DNA of 64,000 nt, taken from the NCBI GenBank assembly GCA_034096865.1, contig JAWQFJ010005913.1, positions 22,799 through 86,798 of the forward strand, in the 5' to 3' direction. Made by a program: the position numbers and the translations under genes. This document shows positions 11,461 through 23,375 of the stretch, piece after piece. This stretch comes from Theodoxus fluviatilis (Eukaryota; Mollusca; Gastropoda; Cycloneritida; Neritidae). The number at the start of each line of letters is the position of its first letter. Positions within the stretch are counted from its first letter, which is position 1. A model generated the notes under the pieces. The model was given only the letters and a program-made list of their open reading frames with translations. It had not been told where the DNA came from and did no database searches.

Positions 11461-11874
11461 ACCTGTACTCATAGTCTTCAGCCTACAGGGGTTACACACC
11501 AGTGAAATATTTCATACAGTTGGGAGCAGTTCTTATTTCAAAGATGAAGGTATCAGAGGCAGGTTTCCCAATAGCAGTCTGATTGAACCATATGCAATCC
11601 TCTCCAGGGACCACAAGTGCATTTCCTTTATAAAAAAAGGGATTTTTTTTATGTTCAGAGATGACTGCTGGCCACAAGTGCCTGAGTGAATAGGTTTAAG
11701 CAGGATAACAGCTTTGGGCTTCATGAGTGCTCACCATGAGGGCTCCACTCACAACATAAAAAAATATAACAACTACCAGTACTCAACATTCGCCTCAGAA
11801 AGAAAATAATACTCACTGCATAGCTTTCAGCCGCTGTCCCGCAGCCTTCTTAAAATTACAAAACCTTGCGAATG
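11461..11874. other. Unassigned spacer
   Basis: No gene or element recognised. The LINE fragment may extend a little into its start. Confidence 0.4.
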
Positions 11875-12511
11875 AAATGTGCCTCTGGTCCCACAAGAGG
11901 ATCATGTATGACGTGTTAGGATTGCCTCTGGTCCCACAAGAAGATCATGTATAACATGTTAGGATTGCCTCTGGTCCCACAAGAAGATCGTGTATAACAT
12001 GTTAGGATTGCCTCTGGTCCCACAAGAGGATCATGTATGACGTGTTAGGATTGCCTCTGGTCCCACAAGAGGATCATGTATGACGTGTTAGGATTGCCTC
12101 TGGTTCCACAAGAGGATCATGTATAACATGTTAGGATTGCCTCTGGTCCCACAAGAGGATCATGTATAACATGTTAGGATTGCCTCTGGTTCCACAAGAG
12201 GATCATGTATGACGTGTTAGGATTGCCTCTGGTCCCTCAAGAGGATCATGTATGATGTGTTAGGATTGCCTCTGGTCCCACAAGAGGATCATGTATGACG
12301 TGTTAGGATTGCCTCTGGTCCCACAAGAGGATCAGGTATGACGTGTTAGGATTGCCTCTGGTCCCACAAGAGGATCATGTATGATGTGTTAGGATTGCCT
12401 CTGGTCCCACAAGAGGATCATGTATGACGTGTTAGGATTGCCTCTGGTCCCACAAGAGGATCATGTATGACGTGTTAGGATTGCCTCTGGTCCCACAAGA
12501 GGATCATGTAG
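11875..12511. repeat. Minisatellite, 43-bp unit, left block (about 15 copies)
   Basis: The unit contains GCCTCTGGTCCCACAAGAGG, which can fold as a small hairpin (CCTCT/AGAGG), and ATCATGTATGACGTGTTAGG. The step is 43 bp (11881, 11924). The same array resumes at 14653, so the two blocks were once one array split by the insertion at 12512-14652. Confidence 0.97.
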
Positions 12512-14652
12512 GTATTCCAAACCTTCATAACATGACTAACAAATGACCCATTTCGAAATTTTGTGTGCATCATTATTTCATTTTTTTAAAATAAACAAAT
12601 GCCTTTATCTGAAAGAGTGGTTCTTTTTCTTTAATTCAATACTGTTATATTACCAGATAATAAAGGAATTTATTAATAACTGCATTTTCTTTGGACTGAC
12701 CGTCATGCCAGGACGGCCGCCATGCGCGCGCAGTTTTGTTGACGGCTACCCCCGTTTTTGTCTTACGGGGTCGCGACACTCAAACTACGACCAAAAATAG
12801 CATGCCAATCTGAAAGAAGAGGCTCTCAGCTTTAGTTTCATATCTGGAAAGCTGGTCAAAAGCCTTTCTTTGAATATCAAAAACATCATTAAACAGTTAT
12901 GTGATCGCGCGCACACCGTTCCACAATATGAAACCACCCAAAAAATTCGTAGCAGTTAGTTCAGTCATGTATTTATACATGCTCAAAATATAAAAACAAT
13001 CTGTAAAGATGTCAGGGCCCCGAAACAAAACTACGAACATGCGTGTAGCTCTGTTAACATCGCCGGCAATTTCAAAATGGCGGTGTTCGTCGAAGCCAAG
13101 GTGCGAGAGCGACCTCCAATTGAAATGACTGACTCATCAAATATATTCAACAACGAAAGCTCAGATTTTCTGGACGGAAAGTGAAGACATTTTTTGGTAA
13201 AACTATGATAAGAGTGTTTTTAAAATATGCGATATTTAGGAGGATTATGGCATTCTGTTGGACCGGCTATCACGTCTTGAAACATGCCTGTGAGACGAAG
13301 TGGGTCGCTGGTGATTTGAATCCACTGAAATTTATACCGTGCTCAGTAGATGAAATAACTACGCTGGTTCTACTCTAAAATGTTTTCTTAATCTGATATT
13401 CGAAGCACTATCGCTGATGTTTTATGGTTTGGGGATAATTTGCACTTTTCTCCGAGGTCACGTGACCAGGTTATTCGCAATCCGGGCTCAGAAAACACTT
13501 GAAGCGACGGGGTCTCGCGGATGACGCATACGGCTCGGAAGAGCTCGGCCCGTATTCACAACGGCGATTTATCTTTTTAACACTCGATTTATCCCCTAGC
13601 CCCGCGTTATCTTGATCGATTAGATAAGGTACGCTCGTCAGAGGATCATAGGTTGCGCTTTGCTATATATACTGGTTTCCAGCCAAGGGAGAGCGGAACA
13701 GGCAGTTGGAATCGTCTGAGTTTAGAGATAAATCGGAGTTAAAATAAATCGCCGATAAACTGCCCCCACCTAGAGACAATACCGTTGAATACGCCAGGAG
13801 TACTGGCAAAACGAAAACAGTGTTGGAGCCAAACTCGGCAAACTCTGGGGTCCTGCCGATGAACTATGTAAGACTCTTAGACTGCAGATTTCATGGCAGC
13901 CACTGGTCTGAAGATATAAACACGGCCACCAATATCGAACGAAGAAGACCACCTGTGACCACTTGACTGCACATGTAGTGTACACGTCTCACCTAAAATA
14001 GCAGTTTCAAGTTTATTCTAGTACTAATATTTGTACATTTGCTGGTATATGTATAATATGAATTCAGTGCATGCTGATGCAGCAAGTGTCTGATGCTTAT
14101 CCAGCGCTGTGGTTGACTAATTAAAAAAAGGTATTCAGAGAAAAAAGTGAATTTTTTGGCACTTCTTTATTTTGCATTGTAGATCACATAGATAACAAGA
14201 TCTAATCATTCTGAGCATTTTGACATAAAAAGCATTCCTCTAGCTTAATTACAAATGAAATTATGATTTTTTAAATAATTAATTATACCGGACAGCTCGA
14301 TTTTGATGATTTTCACCATTTTGGGGGGCTTGCTGGCTGGGAACTGTGAGTTTCAAGATTCTAAAAAATTTTGACAGAATAGTATAGTATTTGTACAATG
14401 TGAAATAACCATCATTATTGCTGTCATTATGTACATTAGTGAGAGACAGAGCCTCAAACTTTACAAAAACAGTGATTTGTAGGCGGGAGGAAATCGGGCG
14501 AATAAATAAAGTATTAAAAAATTCATAACTCCACTTATAATTATCCGATTTTGAAAAACTAAAATGTTCTGGGCTTTTGACTTTGAGTTCTAACAAATAA
14601 ACACAAGTCTGAACTTGTTTTTAAAAATCATAAAATCACTTTGGAATACCTA
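12512..14652. mobile_element. 2.1-kb insertion with short terminal inverted repeats, no transposase seen
   Basis: It starts TAGGTATTCCAAA and ends TTTGGAATACCTA, exactly inside a 43-bp minisatellite unit (GATCATG on both sides). A TA target duplication with about 11-bp TIRs (GGTATTCCAAA) fits. The inside is AT-rich, holds a MITE copy at 13548-13775, and has no frame I recognise. It is probably a non-autonomous DNA transposon. Confidence 0.75.
13548..13775 (-). mobile_element. MITE copy 1, truncated at its right end
   Basis: It begins GGCCCGTATTCACAACGGCG, and the rest of the copy is the reverse complement of the element at 21907-22142. Its far end stops at ATAAATCGCCGATAAA and lacks the second TIR. 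It carries a TATATATA-like site in the middle, as does copy 2. Confidence 0.9.
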
Positions 14653-15071
14653 GATCATGTATGACTTGTTAGGATTGCCTCTGGTCCCACAAGAGGATCA
14701 TGTATGACGTGTTAGGATTGCCTCTGGTCCCACAAGAGGATCATGTATGACGTGTTAGGATTGCCTCTGGTCCCACAAGAGGATCATGTATGACTTGTTA
14801 GGATTGCCTCTGGTCCCACAAGAGGATCATGTATGACGTGTTAGGATTGCCTCTGGTCCCACAAGAGGATCATGTATGACGTGTTAGGATTGCCTCTGGT
14901 CCCACAAGAGGATCAGGTATGACGTGTTAGGATTGCCTCTGGTCCCACAAGAGGATCAGGTATGACGTGTTAGGATTGCCTCTGGTCCCACAAGAGGATC
15001 AGGTATGACGTGTTAGGATTGCCTCTGGTCCCACAAGAGGACCACGTATGACGTGTTAGGATTGCCTCTGG
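14653..15071. repeat. Minisatellite, 43-bp unit, right block (about 10 copies)
   Basis: Continuation of the 11875-12511 array after the 2.1-kb insertion, with the same unit and the same small variants (ATCATG/ATCAGG). Confidence 0.97.
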
Positions 15072-15468
15072 GAAAGCCAACTCAGGGCTCAGCCTGACTT
15101 CATCTGGACTTCATCAGGCACTGTGTCTATATTGACGTTTTAGAACTCACAGATGTGAGGCTCCCTGTGTATCCCTTCATGTCTATGTTGAGGCAGCTCT
15201 CTTATTTAGAAATTTACTCTTTGACCCTAAAAAGAAAAGAAGAAACATGTAAATTGTGCAATGGGTAACTATTTCCCCCTGAAACTAATTTCTGATGTGT
15301 AATGAAACAGCTCAGCTGGTGTGTTAGGCAGAAATAATCATGTTTAGCCTCAACTTTGACATGCCCCGTTTGCTTTGGTGGGTATGAATTGAAGTGTAAA
15401 TCTTCTGTGTTTGAGTATAGCATACCCTCCATTTGCAGGGATGCACTCACTCTGTGATTGGCTTTCAG

Positions 15469-15909
15469 ACACGATCCTTCTCTCCAACTGCCACGGCCCT
15501 GCCCCACCTTCCAACAGAGCATTTTGCACCTGGAGCCGTTGCATCCAACGGTGCTGTGGAGGACAAAGATGCGCCGGTGACGCTGGATCCCAACTACCAT
15601 CAAGTGAAGGACGGCATTGTGCCAGAGGTTGAGAGTGAGTATGACCCAAACTATGAGAGCGTGGAGGAAGCCAGGGCCCGAGGTCCCCCCACCTGGCGCC
15701 GACCCCCCCATGTGTACGAGGAGATGCCGCTTCCTCAGGGCTCTCAGGCTTGGGCCCGGCGCTCTGGCAGCAGCCTGGGAGTAGGCCATGTGCGCAGCCG
15801 CTCCGATGAGGCGACAACAGTGAAGGAACGTGTGCTGCAGAGTCACACATATGAGGTCATCACAGATGTGAAAAACAGACATCGGAAATCTGATGGTGGA
15901 GGGAATTGA
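15469..15909 (+). CDS. Terminal exon of a tyrosine-motif cytoplasmic tail protein
   Basis: The open frame ends with TGA at 15907-15909. It carries LDPNYHQV, EYDPNYESV, PPHVYEEM and SHTYEVI, so four tyrosines sit in YxxV/M/I contexts. Such motifs bind SH2 domains when phosphorylated (YEEM suits PI3-kinase p85) or AP-2 as sorting signals. The rest is Pro/Arg/Ser-rich with no folded domain, so it is probably an intracellular adaptor or receptor tail. Two acceptors are in phase: TTTCAG at 15468 (phase 0, pairs with the 8190-8344 exon) and CCAACAG at 15517 (pairs directly with the 2188-2290 exon, giving GAT then EHFAPG). A third at 15438 is also phase 0. The repeated DPNY suggests a small internal duplication. 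Identity unknown; PAG- or LAT-like adaptors and scavenger-receptor tails are comparable only in style. Confidence 0.7.
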   Translation, partial: TRSFSPTATALPHLPTEHFAPGAVASNGAVEDKDAPVTLDPNYHQVKDGIVPEVESEYDPNYESVEEARARGPPTWRRPPHVYEEMPLPQGSQAWARRSGSSLGVGHVRSRSDEATTVKERVLQSHTYEVITDVKNRHRKSDGGGN

Positions 15910-18900
15910 CGTCTTTTAAATGTGGTGTATGTGCTCACACAATCTGATGGAATTGCATTATCATCCATTTTGCTTGTGCTGCAAGAGTTGCAAGGTTGAA
16001 CTGGGGTCTGTGGACAAGGCTGTTGTCTGAATGTACATGTGAAGCTGCTATTTGCTTTGCTCGAGTAAGAATAGTTCAGACTGTCAGTCAGTTAAACTTT
16101 TGCTATTGGTGGATATCTGCCTAATCACAAAGACATTCCATTCAAACACATTCACTTTGGCTTTTTCGTCAGAAACAGTTCACGAGGAAATTTGAAATTT
16201 TTCACACTGACAAGTGTGATTGTGTCTGCTTAGTGGATGTCTCAGTTACAGCTGAAAAGCAAAAACCCAAAGCTGAGTATGTGCATTCTCCCTTAAACTC
16301 TTTGACCTTGAAATCTAAAAGTTTGATGCTGTGGGTTTTTTTTGTGAAGGTCTGTGAAACAAACGCCATTTTGACCAGTAAGGACCATCTGCCTTCGGGA
16401 CCAAAAAGCAGGTGGCCGCACAGAGAACGTCTGTACAGGGCAAGAAAAGAGCTCTTCATGGCACCTTGAAAAGTTGTAATAGAGATGAGTGCAGGGCGTG
16501 CATGGGTTTTTGCTGTGCCCCTCGCTGTGCAGGTCCTAAGAGACATAAGGGCCAGGCAGGAAATGATGGGCAGGTCTGAAAGAAGCTGCCAAGCGCAGCA
16601 GAGGGAGCAGCACTGAGGGTATGGCAGACCAGGCACGAAGTGGAAAAGCCATGTGCCAGGCTCCCCATTCCTACCCTGGAGTCGCCCGAGTCCCTGCGTG
16701 GAAGGGGCAGACTGCATCAGGCAGGCTGCTCTACCCAGGGAGAAGTTCCCTTCCACCACACACGCTTCCTGGTGGCACTTCTGCTGCCTGGAGCTGCCCT
16801 GAAGACTACAAACATGGATTTCAGGTGATGAGGGGGCATCCTCTGGCTACCACCACGCGGAGAAGACTTTTGTTTTTGCATCAAGAATGCTGATGTTTCA
16901 GCATAAAATAAAATCACCCATACCTCGTCTTATAGTAAAGATTACTATCCCATCTGAAGCTCTCAATCTAATTTTGTAAACCACTTCAGGACAACGGCTC
17001 TTGGAGTTGGGGAGTTGTGTCTCTTTTTGGGGAAGTTGCAACAGAGCTATCATCACCACTGCTGTTGACCTTCTTTACTCTTACTGGGGCAGGGAAGGAA
17101 GGGGGTGGGGAAGGAAGGGATGGGGAAGGAAGGGGGTGGGGTAGGAAGGGATGGGGAAGGAAGGGGGTGGGGGAGGAAGGGGGTGGGGTAGGAATGGGGT
17201 GGGGTAGGAAGAGATGGGGAGATAGGATGAGCAATACATTGCAGGGAGCAAGTCTTGATATGATAGATATTTTGACTCTTATTTCATCTGCAGTTATCTT
17301 GATAGTTGCATTAATGATAACTGGTTATTGGAAAATCTCAGGTGTGGTTGCATTCAAGAGAAAAGTAGCATTGCTTAATGTCATGAGAGCAAAGGTATTA
17401 TCTCCATATCATTAGACAGCCAGAGGAATGTTTCCTTGAATCAAAGAGCCATATGGAATTCTTGAAAAACTGAAATAACAGATAGTGATTTTCAAAAGAA
17501 ATTTGATATTTAATGTATTTATAAGTTTATACTACATGACCAAAGGAATGAAAGATCTCTAGATAATGATATGAAAAAACAGTAAACTGATGAATTTGAA
17601 ATAGTATGAGAAGACATCATTGTAATAGGACAGTTATGGTGAGAGAATATGACCAATGTTTTCAAGGAGAAAGTGCTGTATGGCGCTGTCTGGCTGCTGG
17701 TGAGTAGGCTGCAAGTGGCCTGAGACTGGGCAACACCCATGATCAGTTGCACTAAGGCAGCCATCAGTGCTCAAGCCTTGGCTATGCAGAGTACAGCAGG
17801 CCAGGGAACCATGCAGGTGCAGACCACAAGACTGGAGGCAGAAGAAGGGTTTGTGTTGTAGACATCCCTGCTTTTATCTTTCATATACAGCAGGTCGTTC
17901 CTGGAGGAAAAGCACATGCAACAGCTTTGAATGCTGTGTGACTTGTTTCAAACAGCCACTTTGCTTACATTACTTCAGCAGAACATCCTTTCAATGCTAC
18001 TGCTATCTCTGAAACAACAATATTTTGCTTTGATATTTTTTATTTTTTAAATATAAATACATGACAGAGTGATGAGTTCTAACTAGGCAGTGTGTAAGTC
18101 ACAAACATCACCAGTGAAAGATATTGTTTCATAAACTGTTATTGCAAATGAAGCAATATTTTTTATGCTTGAAAGACAGGAGGCCTAGGTTAAAGTATGG
18201 ATTTTTCTAATCCCAGATGTGCCCAAGCACTTTGGTAGGAAGCATCTGATTGGCCAATCTGCTGCATCACCTGTCTGCCAGAGTCCCCCTTGTTTCTGTT
18301 AACTAGTGGTAAATGTAGGCCTTTGCATTTCAAATTGCCATGATCAGATCAGAGTATTGTGACATTGCAATCATGCGCAGACCTTGGCAGACTGGTGGAT
18401 GAGTGCACCAGTCCGTGTGCTGCTGCCCAGATTTAAGTCTTTTTTCATTGGCTCCCTTCGCTAACCCCTCTTGCTGTTGGCAATTGCCAGATGTTTTCAT
18501 GAAAAAAAAATCTGCATTGGGCCTTCTCCATTTTATTTTCAGGGAACAACTCAAGTTTACCACTTGAAATATATATAGATCTTACAGTATGCTGACGATT
18601 TCATCACAATAAACTCTTGAGAACAAATTGTAATGCCATTAGCAAATGCTCATAAAAGCACATGTAACACAGAAAATTCCCACTCTGTGCTATCATTTTG
18701 ATGACGGAATGTCTCGGACATATTCAATGCAACCCCCTTGGACTTCCCCAATGAAACAGACCATTTCCTGTTGTTTGGGAAAAAATTAATCACTATGTTT
18801 TTCATAGTGTATGCCAAAGCAATAGATGTGCATGTTTTAGTTTCCATGATGTCATGTATAAGAGCAAAACAGCCAAGTTTGCTGAAGTCTGGATGCGCGG

Positions 18901-19654
18901 TTTACCATTTGTAGCATGAGAAAAGTTCAGAGAAAGAGATTGGAGTTGAGAAAACACCAAACTGTTTCTTTGTGCAACAAACCCATCCAGGGTGGATATA
19001 AGTAGGGGTTTGCTGAAAAGGTTGGAGAGAGAGAGAGTTTGTTGTGGCCCGACACCAGACAGAGCATGGTTAGGGCCAGTGCAGCAGTAGACCATACTGT
19101 GCAGTAGTGTTCGATGCTGTTTGCTTGCACTAACTTAAGTCTGGCCAGACATTCTGCAGCTCATTCTTAGAGGACGGTCAGGCAGAGGCGCTTCTTGCAA
19201 ACTCATGCAGTGCAGTAAAGTGTGTCCAGACAAGACAAGATGCTTTTTACCCCAGTGTTCTACTCAGATGGAAACCTCTGTCAACATTCTTGTGATGGCT
19301 TTGAAGGATGGTGGGCATGGACATTTTGCTCACTGATTGCACTCCGCTTCAGAGTGCGTTTTACTTGTAAATACCTTGCAGTTTTTGCCATGTACCTTTT
19401 TGTACTTTTGTATGGATGAACATTGTGGCTCACTTTTTGAATTTTATATGTACCAGGATTGTTTTGGAACTAATCTACAATGGCCCCATCTATTTCATTT
19501 ACAAGTGAACATTTATGTTTGTCTTACAGCTCAGTGGATGAATTTTGCTGTGAATAGATGCAGCCTTGGCAGACCAGGGAGAGTGAGGCAGGTGTGGCAG
19601 GCATGGAAAATGAAAGCACTATCAGCACACTTGAGTGAGAGAGGAAGGGCCTGA
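15910..19654 (+). other. Probable 3' UTR and downstream sequence
   Basis: No further coding frame is convincing. AATAAA-type signals occur near 16907 and at 18608-18613. Positions 17085-17220 are a G-rich GGAAGGAAGGGGGTGGGG low-complexity tract. The extent of the UTR cannot be set from sequence alone. Confidence 0.4.
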
Positions 19655-20310
19655 TGCAAAGGCGGAGAGAGAGAAAGGGGCCTGAGGTGAAGGTGGAGAG
19701 AGAGAAAGGGGCCTAAGGTGAAGGTGGAGAGAGAGGAAGGGCCTGAGGTGATGGTGGTAGAGAGGAAGAACCTGAGGTGATGGCAGAGAGAGAGGAAGAG
19801 CCTGAGGTGATGGCAGAGAGAGAGGAAGGGCCTGAGGTGATGGTAGAAGGGCCTGAGATAATGGCAGAGAGAGGAAGGACCTGAGGCAAAGGTGGAGAGA
19901 GAGGAAGGACCTGAGGCGAAGGTGGAGAGAGAGGAAGGACCTGAGGCAAAGGTGGAGAGAGAGGAAGGACCTGAGGCAAAGGTGGAGAGAGAGGAAGGGC
20001 CTGAGGCAAAGGTGGAGAGAGAGGAAGGACCTGAGGCAAGGGTGGAGAGAGAGGAAGGACCTGAGGCAAGGGTGGAGAGAGAGGAAGGACCTGAGGCAAG
20101 GGTGGAGAGAGAGGAAGGACCTGAGACAAAGGTGGAGAGAGAGAGGAAGGACCTGAGGCAAAGGTGGAGAGAGAGGAAGGGCCTGAGGCAAGGGTGGAGA
20201 GAGAGGAAGGACCTGAGGCAAAGGTGGAGAGAGAGGAAGGGCCTGAGGCAAAGGTGGAGAGAGAGGAAGGACCTGAGGCAAAGGTGGAGAGAGAGAGGAA
20301 GGGCCTGAAA
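19655..20310. repeat. Purine-rich minisatellite, 30-bp unit, about 22 copies
   Basis: The unit is built from GGTGGAGAGAGAGGAAGG and CCTGAGGCAAA. It is purine-rich on the + strand, with only CCT and C breaks. The unit is a multiple of three, which yields long open frames on both strands (Leu/Ser/Pro-rich on the -, Glu/Arg-rich on the +). There is no other coding evidence. Confidence 0.95.
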
Positions 20311-21281
20311 TAATCTTGGTGAATGAGGCATTAGTGGTTATTAGGCTTGAAGTTATTTTAGGCACGTCGGGGAATTATAGTATGTCTTGCAAACTTCTAT
20401 CTTGATCAAAAAAGTGCATAGTTTCTCTAAATGCTTACCAGTTGTGTGTTTCTATGGATTGTGTTACTTTTATGTCCACTGTTTTGCTAGAAACCGACTT
20501 TGACTAGTACAATGATGTTTTTGTGAAGGCTTGGAAGGAAAGGTGTTTTGAAACCGTGATCAAGGCCAGCTATGCAGGATGCCTTTCAAAGTAAAGCTCC
20601 CCCAACTGTACATCCAGTTTTGCTTTAGAACATGTGGTGTGCTAAGTGTACTTCTTCTCATGGTTTTATCATTGCAATATTTATATGTGTTGAGTGTTTT
20701 GTCCCTTTCCACAACTGCAGCTTTGCCATATAATAATACCACTACCTCATGATGGTTGTCAAAAGTGCTCCATTGTGCCATAAGATGTGTACAGCTTGGT
20801 GTTGGGGATGGCCCTTGAACCATTCTCTATCCACAACACACTCTCCCTGGACTTAATGTTGCCCTCCTCCCCCAGCCCACCGCCACCCCCCACCCCCGGT
20901 TTTGTTTGTTTCATACTGCCTCTTCAACCATTTATGCATTCCTGTCAAAATTGCTCCTAGTGCTATAGCTTTCTCCGCCTTGGAAAGTACTAGTGTTACT
21001 GAAAAGCATATTCCAAATATTCACTGTTTCTGTGTTGGCTTTTTTGAAGACAAGGCGCCCATTATAAAGTGTTTTTTGGTCATGCACATGTATCCTGGAC
21101 CAAACTATTATACAGTATGCAACGCCATAACTTTCTCATCACAGGTGTAGCTGCTTGCAAGAGCAGTGTGGAACTGCGTTATGCCCCCTGTTGTATGGTG
21201 ACACTGTCATTGACTTGTTGTTTTCTGTCAGGCACTGCTGGCTCACATATCATATTTCATCTACTTTTGATTTTTTACTAG
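20311..21281. other. Unassigned, possible distal 3' UTR
   Basis: Unique AT-rich sequence without a convincing frame. It ends at a polyadenylation signal (21282), so it may belong to a long 3' UTR of the + strand gene ending at 15909. Confidence 0.35.
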
Positions 21282-21287
21282 AATAAA
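21282..21287 (+). terminator. Candidate polyadenylation signal AATAAA
   Basis: AATAAA is followed about 20-50 bases later by T/GT-rich sequence (TGTGCTTTGC, then a TG run at 21349-21384). It could end the transcript of the gene at 15909, but no transcript data support this. Confidence 0.35.
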
Positions 21288-21342
21288 GTTCCCATGTGAA
21301 TGTAATGTGCTTTGCTGGAGTATTTCTTCTGTGTCACACCTC

Positions 21343-21348
<6 letters not shown>

Positions 21349-21384
<36 letters not shown>
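21349..21384. repeat. TG dinucleotide microsatellite
   Basis: Pure TG run followed by TTTGTTTGTC and TCTC-rich sequence. Confidence 0.95.
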
Positions 21385-21388
<4 letters not shown>

Positions 21389-21472
21389 TTTGTCTCTCTG
21401 TCTCCCTCCCTCCCTCTCTTTCATTTGACCTTTTTTGTGGATCTCCTATTGGCCATTGGAAGTTTGAAATTG

Positions 21473-22735
21473 TAATAATAATAATAATATAGTTTATTTA
21501 TACGCACATACCTTCCTTTGACAGGCAAGCTCATGGCGTTTACAATTTTAAAGAATCAACACTCATATAACCGCTCAACATTACATTCCTACAAAAACTC
21601 ACACATTATACATATTTTAAAAAAACACCAAAAAAATAAGATCCAATAAAACAAACTATACAATATACATAGTATTTGTAGGCTAGGTCAAGTAAGGTGA
21701 AGCAGCTTAGCGGGAAAGGCTGATCGGAAAAGGTGGGTCTTTAGAGCACTTTTGAACTGGGGCAGAGTGTCAGAATGACGGACTGAGAGGGGCAGACTAT
21801 TCCAGGTTACAGGTCCAATATAGGAGAAGGCACGCTGTCCTTGAGTTTTCTTGTTACGGCAGGGGACCATAAGCATTCTAGAGTCAGCAGCTGAGCGTAG
21901 AGATCTGGGCCCGTATTCACAACGGCGATTTATCGGCGATTTATTTTAACTCCGATTTATCTCTAAACTCAGACGATTCCAACTGCCTGTTCCGCTCTCC
22001 CTTGGCTGGAAACCAGTATATATAGCAAAGCGCAACCTAGGATCCTCTGACGAGCGTGCCTTATCTAACCGATCAGGATAACGCGGGGCTAGGGGATAAA
22101 TCGAGTGTTAAAAAGATAAATCGCCGTTGTGAATACGGGCCCTGGAGGACGTGTAGACTGTAAGAATTTCTGTAAGAGCGTGTGGTGCGGTGTTGATGGC
22201 CTTGAAGCACAAAGTAGCAAGTTTATAATCTATCCTCTGAGAGATGGGGAGCCAGTGAAGTGTATGTAGGAGTGGAGAGACATGGGTACGCTTGGGACAT
22301 CGAAAAACTAGCCTAGCAGCACAATTATGAACTTCTGAAGTTTGTTAAGTAGAGTGTCAGGGATGCCAGCGAGAAGAGAGTTTCCATAGTTGAGACGAGA
22401 CAGAACAAGTGATGTGATGAGCGTTTTGGTGGCCTGCTGAGATAGTGACGAATGGTACTAATTTTCCTTAACTCGTAATATGCTAACTGACAGACTTTGT
22501 TTTCATGAGTTCTCATTGACAGATCATCGTCAAACATGACGCCTAAATTTCTAACAGACTGAGAGAAAACTATGTCACTGTGACCAATGGTTAGTTTGAG
22601 GGCCTGATCCGATTCACCTCCACCGCCCACCAGCAGTGCTTCAGTTTTTGAGACATTGAGTTGGAGCTTGTTCCGGGTCGTCCACTGTTTCACGTCAGAG
22701 ATAAATTGTATGGAAATCATGAATATACGAATACA
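21473..22735 (-). pseudogene. LINE reverse-transcriptase 3' part, interrupted by a MITE
   Basis: On the - strand, 22720-22325 reads WTTRNKLQLNVSKTEALLVG, then VRNLGVMFDDDLSM and LRKISTIRHYLS, which are typical late RT-domain and thumb motifs of Jockey/CR1-type LINEs. After the inserted MITE (22142-21907) the C-terminus continues at 21876 with RAFSYIGPVTWNSLPLSVR and FKSALKTHLF. The 3' end on this strand is AT-rich and ends in ATT repeats (plus strand 21473-21490). The 5' half of RT and the endonuclease are missing, and the insertion inactivates the copy. Confidence 0.85.
21907..22142 (+). mobile_element. MITE copy 2, complete, 236 bp
   Basis: It has perfect 28-bp terminal inverted repeats: GGGCCCGTATTCACAACGGC plus GATTTATC at the left, and the mirror at the right. 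Inside are further GGCGATTTAT boxes and a TATATA site. It has no coding capacity. It sits inside the LINE fragment. Flanking target duplication is unclear; CTGG occurs on both sides but not cleanly abutting. Confidence 0.9.
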
Positions 22736-23375
22736 CTGGACAGACTACTCACTTTATCAAGTAAATGTCAGGTTAGGGACCCAGACATATTTCATAACGA
22801 ATAATGCTTTGTTGTGAAACATGAATGCTAGCATCTTGTCATATCATGCACACAGCGCTTTAAGCAGAGTGGTCGAGTAAAGTGCAAGTTCAATTTAAAC
22901 AATGCGTGTCTGATACGAAGCAGTTGGTGGACGTGGCATGGAATGGAGTTAATTTTCCAAGCAACCATCTCTCTCACCATTTAGTCATGTAGAGATGAAC
23001 ACACCTTGGGCATTAATGAACAATGGGTTTTTACATCTGGACATAGAAAACTGTCTGGGCAAATAATACTTGCCCTGGCAACTTTTAGTGGATTAAAAAG
23101 TGGGGTGCATTGATTATGATAGGAACCTTGCAAGATATTGCAAGGAATGAGCTAGTGTCAACATGATGAAAGCAGACGTAAAGGCAGTCGATGTTTGATA
23201 AATGTTGACACAAGCTTATTACTTGGAAACTAGGTATGCTAAGCCCATGGATGGGCTTTTGAACATTGGGGTTGTTTTGTTTAGAGCAAGGAAACTTGCT
23301 ATGGTAAAGATGTGAAGACATGAGTGCGAGTCATTCAGGTTTCATGGATTGTAAAGTGACATTCAGTCTTCCCAG
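22736..23375. other. Spacer with a dispersed repeat at 23100-23260
   Basis: About 23150-23250 (GTGTCAACATGATGAAAG ... AATGTTGACAC) resembles 27210-27300. Otherwise unassigned. Confidence 0.45.

Noticed and set aside
485..15071. CRISPR-like regular repeats
   Set aside because: Units are contiguous with no unique spacers and the DNA is eukaryotic; these are minisatellites.
15214..15882. - strand frames of 166-222 codons opposite the terminal exon
   Set aside because: They are shadows of the + strand coding sequence, which has splice acceptors and coherent tyrosine motifs.
17248..17415. Hydrophobic + strand frame (ILTLISSAVILIVALMITGYW) after an AG
   Set aside because: Looks like a membrane helix, but there is no clear donor, family match or partner exon; likely non-coding AT-rich sequence.
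19531..20365. Leu/Ser/Pro-rich and Glu/Arg-rich frames of about 250 codons
   Set aside because: They follow the 30-bp purine-rich unit on opposite strands; no independent support.
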